Source: Manihot esculenta (taxonomy: Eukaryota; Streptophyta; Magnoliopsida; Malpighiales; Euphorbiaceae). Taken from it: a DNA stretch of 64,000 nt. The number at the start of each line of letters is the position of its first letter. The stretch's first letter is position 1. The notes beneath the pieces are model-generated. The model was not told where the DNA came from, searched no databases, and saw nothing but the letters and a program-made list of their open reading frames with translations. Position numbers and translations under genes: made by a program. The stretch lies in contig NC_035163.2 of the NCBI RefSeq assembly GCF_001659605.2, positions 30,344,158 to 30,408,157 of the forward strand. Direction: 5' to 3'. Positions 39,047 through 50,371 of this stretch are shown here, one piece after another.

Positions 39047-40048
39047 ATGGCAACTATAGTTTGCCAAGGTTTGCAGTCCTGTCTTGAGTCTCAGCTCGTA
39101 GAGCAAAGGACACTGCGGCTCAGATTGTCTTCACCAAAGCCCCACTTCCCTCAATCCCTTGAATTGGCCTTAAAACCTAGTTCCTTTGACAGACGCCAGG
39201 ATGAAGATAAGCATATATCTTCAGTCCCAAATCCTGATATCGGTGGGTGGAGCTTCCTCCAGGCTCTATCCAACTCCTTTCAGGGTCCCAAAGAAGCAAC
39301 GGAGAAAGAAAACATATATGTACATCCTCTAATGAAGCGTAACTCCTCGAAGCTTAGTGAGAAGAGCCTGGAATTATGTACTGAGAACTTAGGTAGCGAA
39401 ACTGGTAGTGATACTATCTCGTTGTGTTTAACGGAATCAGAAGCAGGAAATTTGCCAACAAGAGAGCAACAGAAACCTCGTCAACTTTTGGGAGATAGGA
39501 AAGCGAATTCTCGTAGTTTTCCACCTCCCTTGACAACGATGAGTGGATCAGAATCCCTTCGAGTTAGACCCCACCGCGAAGATGGAAGGCTGATAATCAA
39601 AGCCATCAAGGCTCCATCAACACACACTTATTTCCAAGCTGAAAGAAGCGACGGCCGCCTTCGACTATCCTTTGTCAAATATTCTACTTCAAATTTTGAC
39701 TCTACAGAGATAGGCTCCGCAGAAGAAAACGAAGCAAGCAGTGAAACCAAGAATGAGAAAGAAGAGATTGAAACTGACGTGAATCAAGAAGAAGAAGAAG
39801 AAGATGAGGAGGAGGACGACGACGAGGAGAGTGACTTTGAAGAAGAAGTAGTGAAAGGAAGTGTTGCGTCCAGCAAAGAAGGTGAAGAAAACGGTGGGTA
39901 CGTTGAAAAAGACGTGGAAGGAAATCATTTGAATGTTGGGGCTGAATTGGGAATTGAAAATTTTCAAAGACCAAGAAGGTGCAAAGAAGGCGAACTAGAG
40001 AACAAAGCATTGTTAAATTGGGAGCCTTTTCTGGTGGCTACATCCTAA
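39047..40048 (+). CDS. FANTASTIC FOUR-like protein (FAF-like)
   Basis: An intronless gene of 333 residues. The FAF domain is at about 156-208, with SFPPPLTTMSG, LRVRPHREDGRL and, further on, AERSDGRLRLSF; this form matches the FAF-like, chloroplastic branch better than the four core FAF genes. It is followed by a long acidic run (about 235-265) of Glu/Asp, also usual in the family. Arabidopsis FAF proteins influence shoot meristem size; the role of FAF-like members is poorly known. The ATG is preceded by a CT-rich leader and the stop by no competing frame. An AATAAAA-type polyadenylation signal lies about 40 bases after the stop. Confidence 0.85.
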   Translation: MATIVCQGLQSCLESQLVEQRTLRLRLSSPKPHFPQSLELALKPSSFDRRQDEDKHISSVPNPDIGGWSFLQALSNSFQGPKEATEKENIYVHPLMKRNSSKLSEKSLELCTENLGSETGSDTISLCLTESEAGNLPTREQQKPRQLLGDRKANSRSFPPPLTTMSGSESLRVRPHREDGRLIIKAIKAPSTHTYFQAERSDGRLRLSFVKYSTSNFDSTEIGSAEENEASSETKNEKEEIETDVNQEEEEEDEEEDDDEESDFEEEVVKGSVASSKEGEENGGYVEKDVEGNHLNVGAELGIENFQRPRRCKEGELENKALLNWEPFLVATS

Positions 40049-43000
40049 AGTTTTATTTTGGATCTCTCTATTATTATTATTATTGTTATTAATAAAATCT
40101 TACAATTTTTAGATTGTCCTTCCCCTCCACCTTCCCTTCCTATCGCTTGCAATTTCTAATGAATTACTCTTTTTTTCTTCTTTTTAATTTTATTCATCCC
40201 CTTTCCTCTTGTTAATTCCCATTGTTGAGCAGAAACTAATGCTTGTGCTTGGTAGCTGGGTAGATACCATCGTTATATGAAAATATGCATTAGCGAAAAT
40301 TTTTTTAACTTTTCTTCTCTTCCTATGCTTTCCCCGCACCGGCATAAAGAAAACAAGTTTCCGTAGAAAAATAGTAAATCTTGGTTGCATATGCAAGAAA
40401 ATAAATAAATTTAATTTTTATATAATTTTTCACTTTCTAAACGTGATTTCTATTTTTAAAATTTGTCTTAAGTTAAAAGTATTGAATTAAATATGGTAAT
40501 TGAAAAAAATAATTGAATTAAATTACTGTTAATTTTTAAGTTTCAAATAATTGACTTTAAATTTTATTAAACACAAATGCTTTCCAAAATGTTGCATTAC
40601 TGTCACATTTTAGTGAATCCTTCTCATAAATTTATCAGAAAAGAGTTTAATAGTTGAATTGTGAAAAGTTTACTCTCATTTGAATATCTGATATTTTTTT
40701 TATTTATTAAATTAGACTTCAATTATAATTCACATCTCATAATCACAAAAATAATTCAATTATCAACAAGAGTCACTCTTCAATTATGTTTTTCCTTTTA
40801 TAAATATCTCGAGAGAAAAATATTTAAGGAAATATCTTGACATAGTTTTTTTTAATTTTATTTTTTTTAGTGTTATAATATTATTTATTAATTAATAACT
40901 ATAAATATATATAAAGTTTATTCATGGCAACCGCCGAATGAAGTATAGTATATTTGTGGACATTGGATTGACGCGAGTTTACATCTAAATCATACAAATC
41001 TTTCTCTCTCAAAGTCTTATCCTTTTCTAGACAAATTAAATTGAATAGCGTACGACCGGTACACAATTACAAATCTGTACGGTACGAGTCTGTGTGATTC
41101 TGACAAAATCTCGACATGAACGTCTACCATTGCAGCTCCACATCACCTCCCAACCTGAAAACCAATACCAATTCAGATTTCACACACCAAATTTAAAAAG
41201 TGAGAGTGCAAGTTGAGGGTTGCTTTTTTCTTTCTCTTTTATAGGAATCACTGCCAAAAGCCACATGTTGATGATGTCCAGTAGCTATCTGGGCGAGCTA
41301 TTGCTCTCTCCAGGCTCCAGGCTCCCACCCCCACCTGCTTCCACAGATTATCATATCTTCTATTTTGTTTCCTCGTAATGTGTTAATTTAATAAAAAAAT
41401 TTATTATTTAGTTTTTATATTATGATAAACTTTATTAATTAATTTTTTAATTTTTAAAATATTAAAAAATTTAAACTGAATTAAATGTATATATTAATTA
41501 ATAATTTCATAGTGTATGAAATATGATGCCACTTACATAGGAAGATGGGGGCCAATCTTTATGATGTCGACCACACCTGTATCCTTCGTAATGTCCAATT
41601 TGAGGCACGTGAATAAATTAGAATATATTTAATTAAGTTAATGAAATAAAAGAGAAAAAGGAAAAATCAGTCTATCCATTAAGTTGGTGGATGAAAAAGA
41701 TATGAAATTGTAAATTGGAAGATAAAGAATGAACACACAGACATTCCCTCTTCTAACAGCAAAGGAAAAAAGAAAGGTTAAGATAGCTGATGAGTGATGG
41801 CAATGGGAAATAAGTGGAAACATGCATGAACAAAAGGTGATTATTATTTTAAGGGATTAAAATTTCTCCATTAATGGTTCCTTTTGGTGCAAGTATATCC
41901 ACACTCTATGTATGCAAATCTAATATCCACCGCCAACGCATCAAGTTTCATATTATCCGTAACCAGATCATGAAATGGACGAATATAAATCTATTGGATA
42001 TATATTGGAGAAATATGATAAAATAATAAAATCTGAACCGTTAAATATTGTCCTTAAGGGTTTATTTTGTAATTTATCTGAATTAAACAGATTTTTTTGA
42101 AATTTAATTTTTAAGATTAGAATAATAAGAATTTATCTCTCAGCTATAACCCAGCAGAAAAAATAAAAAAGAGAAAATGAAGTAGAAAAAATGTAAGAAT
42201 GAAAGCTATTTACGGTAGAAAAAATGACCGTTATAAACAGTTATAAAAATATTGAGATAATAAAATCATAACAGTCAGATTTAATATTAAATTTAAATAT
42301 TTATAACAGTTTAAAAATATAATTTTTAATCATTATAAAATCTTTAACGAATATAAAATTTTTTCAAATCTAAACTAATTTAGTACTAGATATATAATTG
42401 AATTTATTTTAAATTCAATTAAAATTTATTATAAATTATCTTATTTTATTTTAAATTCAATTATTATTATTTGAATAATATTAAATCTGTATAATTTTAT
42501 ATATTTTAATTAATATATTATATTAAAAAATATAATATATTTTTTTAAAATTGTTATGTTCCTTTCCTTGTTTTCCTATAGATTTCTTGGAAGCTAAGGA
42601 CTCGAAAGGTTTAGCTTTCTTTACAATTTTCTCCCTTTCCTTTTTCCTTTCTACTATTTTTTTGGGTGCATTAATTTATATTTAATATTTTTTAAATACT
42701 ATTTTCTCACTAACAATTCAAATAATGATTTCTTATGGATAAAGTTCATAGATGATACCTAAATTTAGCCCAAGCATATCATTTTTAATTTGTAATTTAA
42801 TTAACATAAGGGAATTGTCAATAACATGTTTTAAAGTGATTTTTTGCTGATATAATATGTATTAAATTGAAATATATTATATTAATTTTCTCTCTTAATT
42901 TAAAACTAATTGATAAAATTGAATTTCTATATTTTTAAATATTTGGAAAACTTAAAAAAAATTATCAAAAGATAATACTTTTCTGATTAAAAGAAAATTT

Positions 43001-45538
43001 TAACTATTATTAAGGAAAATATTTTTTTTTATTTTTAAATTTTAAGAATCTTATTAATTAAAACTGCTAATAAATTTTAATTGTAAATTTATTAATATTT
43101 TTATTTTAAAATTATAATCTAACAATGAAAATATGTTATTTTCTTAAAAAATATTTTTATTTTTTATATATAAAATATTTTTTTAAATAAACCTAAAATT
43201 TATTTAATAATGAAAAAAGATTAATTTTTTGGAAAAAAATGGTGGGACCTCCAATATCAATTTTAAAAACAACAAAGATTCAAAGAAAAGTTGATGTGGA
43301 TGCATAGTTATTTGCTTAAGAATATTCCATGTGGAATCAAAATATATTTTTTTAAAAAAATCCTCACACAATCATAGGGGTAATTCAAGGTCATGAAGTT
43401 CTAACTTTTGTCAAAAAAAAATAAATTTAATAAATTTTAATTATCACTAAAATAATATAATAACTTTTTCTCAATGAGTTCCTTACCGATATTTAAAATA
43501 ACATTTTTATAACAAAAAAATAAGTGTTAAATTTGCACACACTTTCACACCCAAAATTTTATTGCGTGATATATTTATAAGAGATTTAACATCGAACAAG
43601 GAGATTTTGATATAATTTAAAATTATAAAAAAATATATTTTTTATTTTTTTACTTTCTATATAATAAAATACAAGGATCAATTATACCTATAATTATATT
43701 ATTAATTATCACCTAAAATTATATTAAAATTATGCTAACTATAATAATGTTAATCACTGATTAATTACGTAAAATATTCTTTGAACGAAAAAAAGTCTTT
43801 GCTTTGGCTTGCCTCCAACAATAAATCGTAAAATGTTTACAGGCAGCATCAGCCATGATCAGATTTAGGCATATGTCTCCTCCAGGAGGAAGCACATATA
43901 AACAAATAATAAAAAGACAAAGTATTTTTCTTTTAAAGTTGATCTGTATCTGATTTTTTTTTTTTTGGGGGTTTAAAATTAATCATGATGTTGATCTCCT
44001 AGAGTTTAGGTCTTTCACGTTTAGGGATTTTCTTTTCATGGCACAGGACAATAAATCTTCTCAAGCACTTTACTTGTCTCTTCTCAATCAAATATGTATG
44101 CAATATATTCAACAAAATAAAAGCCCTGCCCCTACTTTTTTCTTTTTGACCTCATCATGTATTATTCACAAACTTGAGAAAAATTTGTAGCTTAAGGAGA
44201 TTATATTGAATTTGAATGAGGCGGCAAGAAGAGATTTTGTAGATTTTTTATCATTTAAAACCATGGGTAGAAGAATTCATGACAGGTTCCATCATCTTGC
44301 AATAGAAAATGTTAAGCAGAATTCATGGATTTGATGGTTTTTAGTAGTTAAATCTGATAAATCCTTATTCATATATATATATATCTGATTATAGTGTGGT
44401 GAATATTAAAAAAAAAAAAGAAAGAAGAAAAAAATCTATGTGGTGGAAACTTGAACCTCGTGACTACATTTTCTCCAACATGTGATAAGGATTCCACCAA
44501 TCTCGGCTTACATTGTTCAATCCATATTCCTCTTGTCGGTCGGCTTTCAATTGTTGTCGTTTGAACATTCAAATTCTTCCATGGCAAGAAAACTGACATT
44601 TTTTTACCAAATTTCATTAAGACTGCTGGACAAAATTTACCCTTGGCTATAAAAAGTTATTGATATCTACACAAACCTCACACCAAATGACATGCACAGC
44701 GGCCCACTAGCTCCCCTCTACTTATGAACATGTCCAAGATCTCATAGTTTTAGAGACAATACATGGGTTAGCTTGAAAGTTACTAGCACACCCACAGGAC
44801 TCAGGAACCTTGAAGGAAGGTCACTAAGATCAATTAATAAATGAAAATTACCTTTTGACCTAATATAATTTCTGTCTTATTTTCTATAGTAAAATATTAA
44901 TATATTTTTATAAGTAAAATCTATCATCATTTTTATATAATGGCATATTTGGATTGTTTGGTGTATACACTAAACTATCTAATGGAATTTCCCTTACAAC
45001 TAGCTTAGTGCAAGAGTGATAGTAAGATGCCGAAGCCATATCTATGGGCTGAATGTAAGGCAAAAAGCTTTTCCTTATATAATATATAGATCCATAAAAT
45101 GATTAAAAAATTGGAAATAAAGAATTAAATTCTCAAATATAATATCAAACCCGTTTGCTATCTAATGTTCATGTCCTGAGAAATAATCCACAAAACCACT
45201 GTAATGAAAATTCTATTGTTTTTTATTCTAAAATTATTGTTTATTTTTTTACCATAAATTAATATAAATTAATTATTATAATTTTATTTAATTTTATTTT
45301 ATCTTTTAAAAAAATTCAAATATCTTTTAATATTTAATAAAATTTAATATATTTAAAATGAATAAAATTAAAAAATTAATTAAAAAATTTATATTTTTTA
45401 ATATGTATGAAAAAATAAAATAAACAAAAATGATGAGACATAGAGTATTTTTTTTATTGTTTGATATTAAGGAAAGAGAATGTCATTAAATGGAATATAA
45501 AATAAATTTTTCATTAAATGGAAATTAATCTAGTTTTT
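40049..45538. other. Gene-poor A/T-rich DNA left of the TRIM array
   Basis: After the FAF-like 3' UTR the sequence is dominated by A/T runs. Slightly less AT-rich patches lie at 41100-41340 and 44430-44850. No open frame above 85 codons shows a domain. I see nothing I can annotate. Confidence 0.45.
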
Positions 45539-45907
45539 TTTAACATCCTTTGGGCCCACAACAGTAGATATTGTCCGCTTCGGGTTCGAGGGCCTTGACC
45601 CAGCCTTCCCCTCACGGTTTTGTTCTTGGGTCAAGGGATTTGATACCCTTTCTTCCCAAAACGCGTCTACTGTGGTCTCTTGGGGCTTGCCCTTATAAGG
45701 CGTCCCCCCTCCTTACCTCTTTCCGATGTGGGATACTTTCAATCCACCTCATAGGGCTTCTACCCCCCATAAGGCCTGAGCGTCCTCGCTCAGCACACCG
45801 TACTCATGAGGCTCAGGCTCTGATACCAATTGTAACATCCTCTGGGCCCACAACAGTAGATATTGTCCGCTTCGGGTTCGAGGGCCTTGGCCCAGCCTTC
45901 CCCTCAC
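45539..45907 (-). mobile_element. Inverted TRIM copy at the left edge of the array
   Basis: Read on the plus strand this is the reverse complement of the downstream units: LTR 45539-45751 (outer end TTTAACA instead of TGTAACA), internal domain 45752-45830 ending GGCTCTGATACCAAT, then a second LTR from 45831, truncated to 77 bases at 45907. Three bases later the first plus-oriented LTR begins (45911). The copy is therefore head-to-head with the array and can pair with any downstream unit. Confidence 0.85.
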
Positions 45908-45910
45908 TCA

Positions 45911-48900
45911 TGAGGTGGATTGAAAGTATCCCACATCGGAAAGAGGTAAGGAGGGGGGACGCCTTATAAGGGCAAGCCCCAAGAGACCACAGTAGACCCG
46001 TTTTGGGAAGAAAGGGTATCAAATCCCTTGACCCAAGAACAAAACCGTGAGGGGAAGGCTGGGCCAAGGCCCTCGAACCCGAAGCGGACAATATCTACTG
46101 TTGTGGGCCCAGAGGATGTTACAATAAAGCCCTATGAGGTGGATTGAAAGTATCCCACATCGGAAAGAGGTAAGGAGGGGGGACGCCTTATAAGGGCAAG
46201 CCCCAAGAGACCACAGTAGACGCGTTTTGGGAAGAAAGGGTATCAAATCCCTTGACCCAAGAACAAAACCGTGAGGGGAAGGCTGGGCCAAGGCCCTCGA
46301 ACCCGAAGCGGACAATATCTACTGTTGTGGGCCCAGAGGATGTTACAATTGGTATTAGAGCCTGGGCCTCATGAGTACGGTGTACTGAGCGAGGACGCTC
46401 AGGTCTTATGGGGGGGTAGAAGCCCTATGAGGTGGATTGAAAGTATCCCACATCGGAAAGAAGTAAGGAGGGGGGACGCCTTATAAGGGCAAGCCCCAAG
46501 AGACCACAGTAGACCCGTTTTGGGAAGAAAGGGTATCAAATCCCTTGACCCAAGAACAAAACCGTGAGGGGAAGGCTGGGCCAAGGCCCTCGAACCCGAA
46601 GCGGACAATATCTACTGTTGTGGGCCCAGAGGATGTTACAATTGGTATTAGAGCCTGGGCCTCATGAGTACGGTGTACTGAGCGAGGACGCTCAGGTCTT
46701 ATGGGGGGGTAGAAGCCCTATGAGGTGGATTGAAAGTATCCCACATCGGAAAGAGGTAAGGAGGGGGGACGCCTTATAAGGGCAAGCCCCAAGAGACCAC
46801 AGTAGACCCGTTTTGGGAAGAAAGGGTATCAAATCCCTTGACCCAAGAACAAAACCGTGAGGGGAAGGCTGGGCCAAGGCCCTCGAACCCGAAGCGGACA
46901 ATATCTACTGTTGTGGGCCCAGAGGATGTTACAATAAAGCCCTATGAGGTGGATTGAAAGTATCCCACATCGGAAAGAGGTAAGGAGGGGGGACGCCTTA
47001 TAAGGGCAAGCCCCAAGAGACCACAGTAGACGCGTTTTGGGAAGAAATGGTATCAAATCCCTTGACCCAAGAACAAAACCGTGAGGGGAAGGCTGGGCCA
47101 AGGCCCTCGAACCCGAAGCAGACAATATCTACTGTTGTGGGCCCAGAGGATGTTACAATTGGTATCAGAGCCTGGGCCTCATGAGTACGGTGTCCTGAGC
47201 GAGGACGCTCAGGCCTTATGGGGGGGTAAAAGCCCTATGAGGTGGATTGAAAGTATCCCACATCGGAAAGAGGTAAGGAGGGGGGACGCCTTATAAGGGC
47301 AAGCCCCAAGAGACCACAGTAGACGCGTTTTGGGAAGAAAGGGTATCAAATCCCTTGACCCAAGAACAAAACCGTGAGGGGAAGGCTGGGCCAAGGCCCT
47401 CGAACCCGAAGCGGACAATATCTACTGTTGTGGGCCCAGAGGATGTTACAATTGGTATCAAAGCCCTTGACCCAAGAACAAAACCGTGAGGGGAAGGCTG
47501 GGCCAAGGCCCTCGAACCCGAAGCGGACAATATCTACTGTTGTGGGCCCAGAGGATGTTACAATTGGTATCAGAGCCTGGGCCTCATGAGTACGGTGTGC
47601 TGAGCGAGGACGCTCAGGCCTTATGGGGGGGTAGAAGCCCTATGAGGTGGATTGAAAGTATCCCACATCGGAAAAAGGTAAGGAGGGGGGACGCCTTATA
47701 AGGGTAAGCCCCAAGAGACCACAGTAGACGCGTTTTGGGAAGAAAGGGTATCAAATCCCTTGACCCAAGAACAAAACCGTGAGGGGAAGGCTGGACCAAG
47801 GCCCTCGAACCCGAAGCGGACAATATCTACTGTTGTGGGCCCAGAGAATGTTACAATTGGTATCAGAGCCTGGGCCTCATGAGTACGGTGTGCTGAGCGA
47901 GGACGCTCAGGCCTTATGGGGGGGTAGAAGCCCTATGAGGTGGATTGAAAGTATCCCACATCGGAAAGAGGTAAGGAGGGGGGACGCCTTATAAGGGCAA
48001 GCCCCAAGAGACCACAGTAGACGCGTTTTGGGAAGAAAGGGTATCAAATCCCTTGACCCAAGAACAAAACCGTGAGGGGAAGGCTGGGCCAAGGCCCTCG
48101 AACCCGAAGCGGACAATATCTACTGTTGTGGGCCCAGAGGATGTTACAATTGGTATCAAAGCCTGGGCCTCATGAGTACGGTGTGCTGAGCGAGGACGCT
48201 CAGGCCTTATGGGGGGTAGAAGCCCTATGAGGTGGATTGAAAGTATCCCACATCGGAAAGAGGTAAGGAGGGGGGACGCCTTATAAGGGCAAGCCCCAAG
48301 AGACCACAGTAGACGCGTTTTGGGAAGAAAGGGTATCAAATCCCTTGACCCAAGAACAAAACCGTGAGGGGAAGGCTGGGCCAAGGCCCTCGAACCCGAA
48401 GCGGACAATATCTACTGTTGTGGGCCCAGAGAATGTTACAATTGGTATCAGAGCATGGGCCTCATGAGTACGGTGTGCTGAGCGAGGACGCTCAGGCCTT
48501 TTGGGGGGGGTAGAAGCCCTATGAGGTGGATTGAAAGTATCCCACATCGGAAAGAGGTAAGGAGGGGGGACGCCTTATAAGGGCAAGCCCCAAGAGACCA
48601 CAGTAGACGCGTTTTGGGAAGAAAGGGTATCAAATCCCTTGACCCAAGAACAAAACCGTGAGGGGAAGGCTGGGCCAAGGCCCTCGAACCCGAAGCGGAC
48701 AATATCTACTGTTGTGGGCCCAGAGGATGTTACAATTGGTATCAGAGCCTGGGCCTCATGAGTACGGTGTGCTGAGCGAGGACGCTCAGGCCTTTTGGGG
48801 GGGTAGAAGCCCTATGAGGTGGATTGAAAGTATCCCACATTGGAAAGAGGTAAGGAGGGGGGACGCCTTATAAGGGCAAGTCCCAAGAGACTACAGTAGA

Positions 48901-49321
48901 CGCGTTTTGAGAAGAAAGGGTATCAAATCCCTTGACCCAAGAACAAAACCGTGAGGGGAAGGCTGGGCCAAGGCCCTCGAACCCGAAGCGGACAATATCT
49001 ACTGTTGTGGGCCCAGAGGATGTTACAATTTGTATCAGAGCCTGGGCCTCATGAGTACGGTGTGCTGAGCGAGGACGCTCAGGCCTTTTGGGGGGGGTAG
49101 AAGCCCTATGAGGTGGATTGAAAGTATCCCACATCGGAAAGAGGTAAGGAAGGGGGACGCCTTATAAGGGCAAGCCCCAAGAGACTACAGTAGACGCGTT
49201 TTGGGAAGAAAGGGTATTAAATCCCTTGATCCAATAACAAAACCGTGAGGGGAAGGCTGGGCCAAGGCCCTCGAACCCGAAGCGGACAATATCTACTGTT
49301 GTGGGCCCAGAGGATGTTACA
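45911..49321 (+). mobile_element. Direct array of 12 TRIM LTRs
   Basis: LTRs of 213 bp each: 45911-46123, 46135-46347, 46428-46640, 46721-46933, 46945-47157, 47238-47450, 47643-47855, 47936-48148, 48228-48440, 48522-48734, 48815-49027, 49109-49321. Most neighbours are separated by one 79-81 bp internal domain, giving a 293-bp period. Between LTRs 1-2 and 4-5 only 11 bases remain. Each LTR carries TTATAAGG, a likely TATA element. Primer-site variants (GGTATTAG, GGTATCAA, TTGTATC) show drift between units, but LTR bodies are nearly identical. Confidence 0.85.
47451..47562 (+). repeat. Truncated TRIM unit inside the array
   Basis: Ten bases of internal domain (ATTGGTATCA) run straight into the 3' part of an LTR (CCCTTGACCCAAGAAC onward) and end at a normal LTR terminus. 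The word GGTATCA occurs both in the primer site and in the LTR body, so the junction lies at a shared 7-base word. Confidence 0.8.
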
Positions 49322-49718
49322 ATTTTTCATTTTAAAACTTGTCATTAGGTTAAGTGTTTATAGGCATTACTGTAAACTTGTTATTAAGAAAAACAATTTC
49401 TTAAATATAGAGTTAGAAAATATTAAAAATTACTTAAAAATGAAATTGATATATTTTTACCGTAAAAATATTAATATAAGAAATTACAATTCTTTAACAG
49501 TGATTAAAATCTTTTTTTTTTTCACCCTGAGAGGCAAAGCCAAACTGGACCTAATCCTTCTTACTATTGTTCTAATGGTTTTATTCATTTTTATTTTTTT
49601 TATTATGATTTCGTACAACTATGTATAGCTTCTTCATTAAAAAGATAGATACAGTTTAAACACCTACTCGATCTTCTAATTGATTATATCATTTCATTAT
49701 TCTAGCATATCAGTCTTA

Positions 49719-49799
<81 letters not shown>

Positions 49800-50371
49800 C
49801 CCAGCTGATAGGTTGTGGATTTGGATTTTGGATCAGGAGTTTAATGATTTTTTTCCCTTTGTGGAGAGAGAACCACATTCTGTTCTAATAAAATTTTTCT
49901 GTAGGAGAATTAATGAATGATTTCACAAAGCATTGATCAATACCCTTCTCCCTCAAATTAAAAGCATCCATAAGCCTGCTTTCTGCTTGCATATTAGAGA
50001 AAACCTAACCACCATCATTATGATTTGATTGGAAAATTTACTTATACTTCAAACAGAATTAAAATAATAATAAAATAAAAATAAAAAACACTTCTCTATT
50101 AAAGTCTCGCACTAACTTACAACCTTAACTAAACCTCAAATGGGAGGAGAAATAACCAGAATGCACACAAAAGATATTTGCTCATATCATTTTTCTTTTC
50201 TTTGGCTGAACCAGAAGGGAACAATACACTGGGTGGATGGTTGGTGTAGGTGGCTACTTTATCTTATTAGACACCATTTGACCAGATATGAATACATACA
50301 TTAAAAACTCACCATGGAAAATCATACTTTTCCATCAGGCAATAATGTCATTACAGGGGAGATGCGTGTAT
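49322..50371. other. Spacer between TRIM array and ANP1
   Basis: A/T-rich, containing a TAA microsatellite and, near the right end, the ANP1 3' UTR. A frame reading out of the array to 49628 is chance extension. No other gene seen. Confidence 0.5.
49718..49799. repeat. (TAA)n microsatellite, about 27 units
   Basis: An uninterrupted TAA/AAT trinucleotide run of about 80 bases. It is likely to be length-polymorphic. Confidence 0.97.

Larger units (their letters stand above)
45539..49321. mobile_element. Tandem and inverted array of a TRIM (miniature LTR retrotransposon)
   Basis: A GC-richer 3.8 kb block in A/T-rich DNA, built from one element. In the plus orientation an LTR of 213 bp runs from TGAGGTGGATTG to GATGTTACA, and an internal domain of 80 bp starts with ATTGGTATCAGAGCC. 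The internal domain thus holds a primer-binding site for initiator tRNA-Met directly after the LTR and a G-rich, polypurine-like run (ATGGGGGGGTAGAAG) just before the next LTR. There is no coding capacity. These are the hallmarks of a terminal-repeat retrotransposon in miniature. Twelve complete LTRs in direct orientation, one partial copy, and an inverted copy at the left are present. Small open frames on both strands repeat only because the unit repeats. Confidence 0.85.

Noticed and set aside
46300..46330. tRNA gene suggested by a GGTTCGA-like word in the array
   Set aside because: On the opposite strand the word reads GGGTTCGAGGGCC within the LTR; no cloverleaf arms or A-box fit around it.
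45571..49316. Many 69-139 codon open frames on both strands inside the array
   Set aside because: They repeat because the 293-bp unit repeats, exist on both strands at once, break at unit borders (293 is not a multiple of three) and match non-coding LTR sequence.
45539..49321. Cassandra-type TRIM (LTRs carrying 5S rRNA)
   Set aside because: No 5S rRNA promoter or body is visible in the LTR; only LTR ends, primer site and G-rich run are recognisable.
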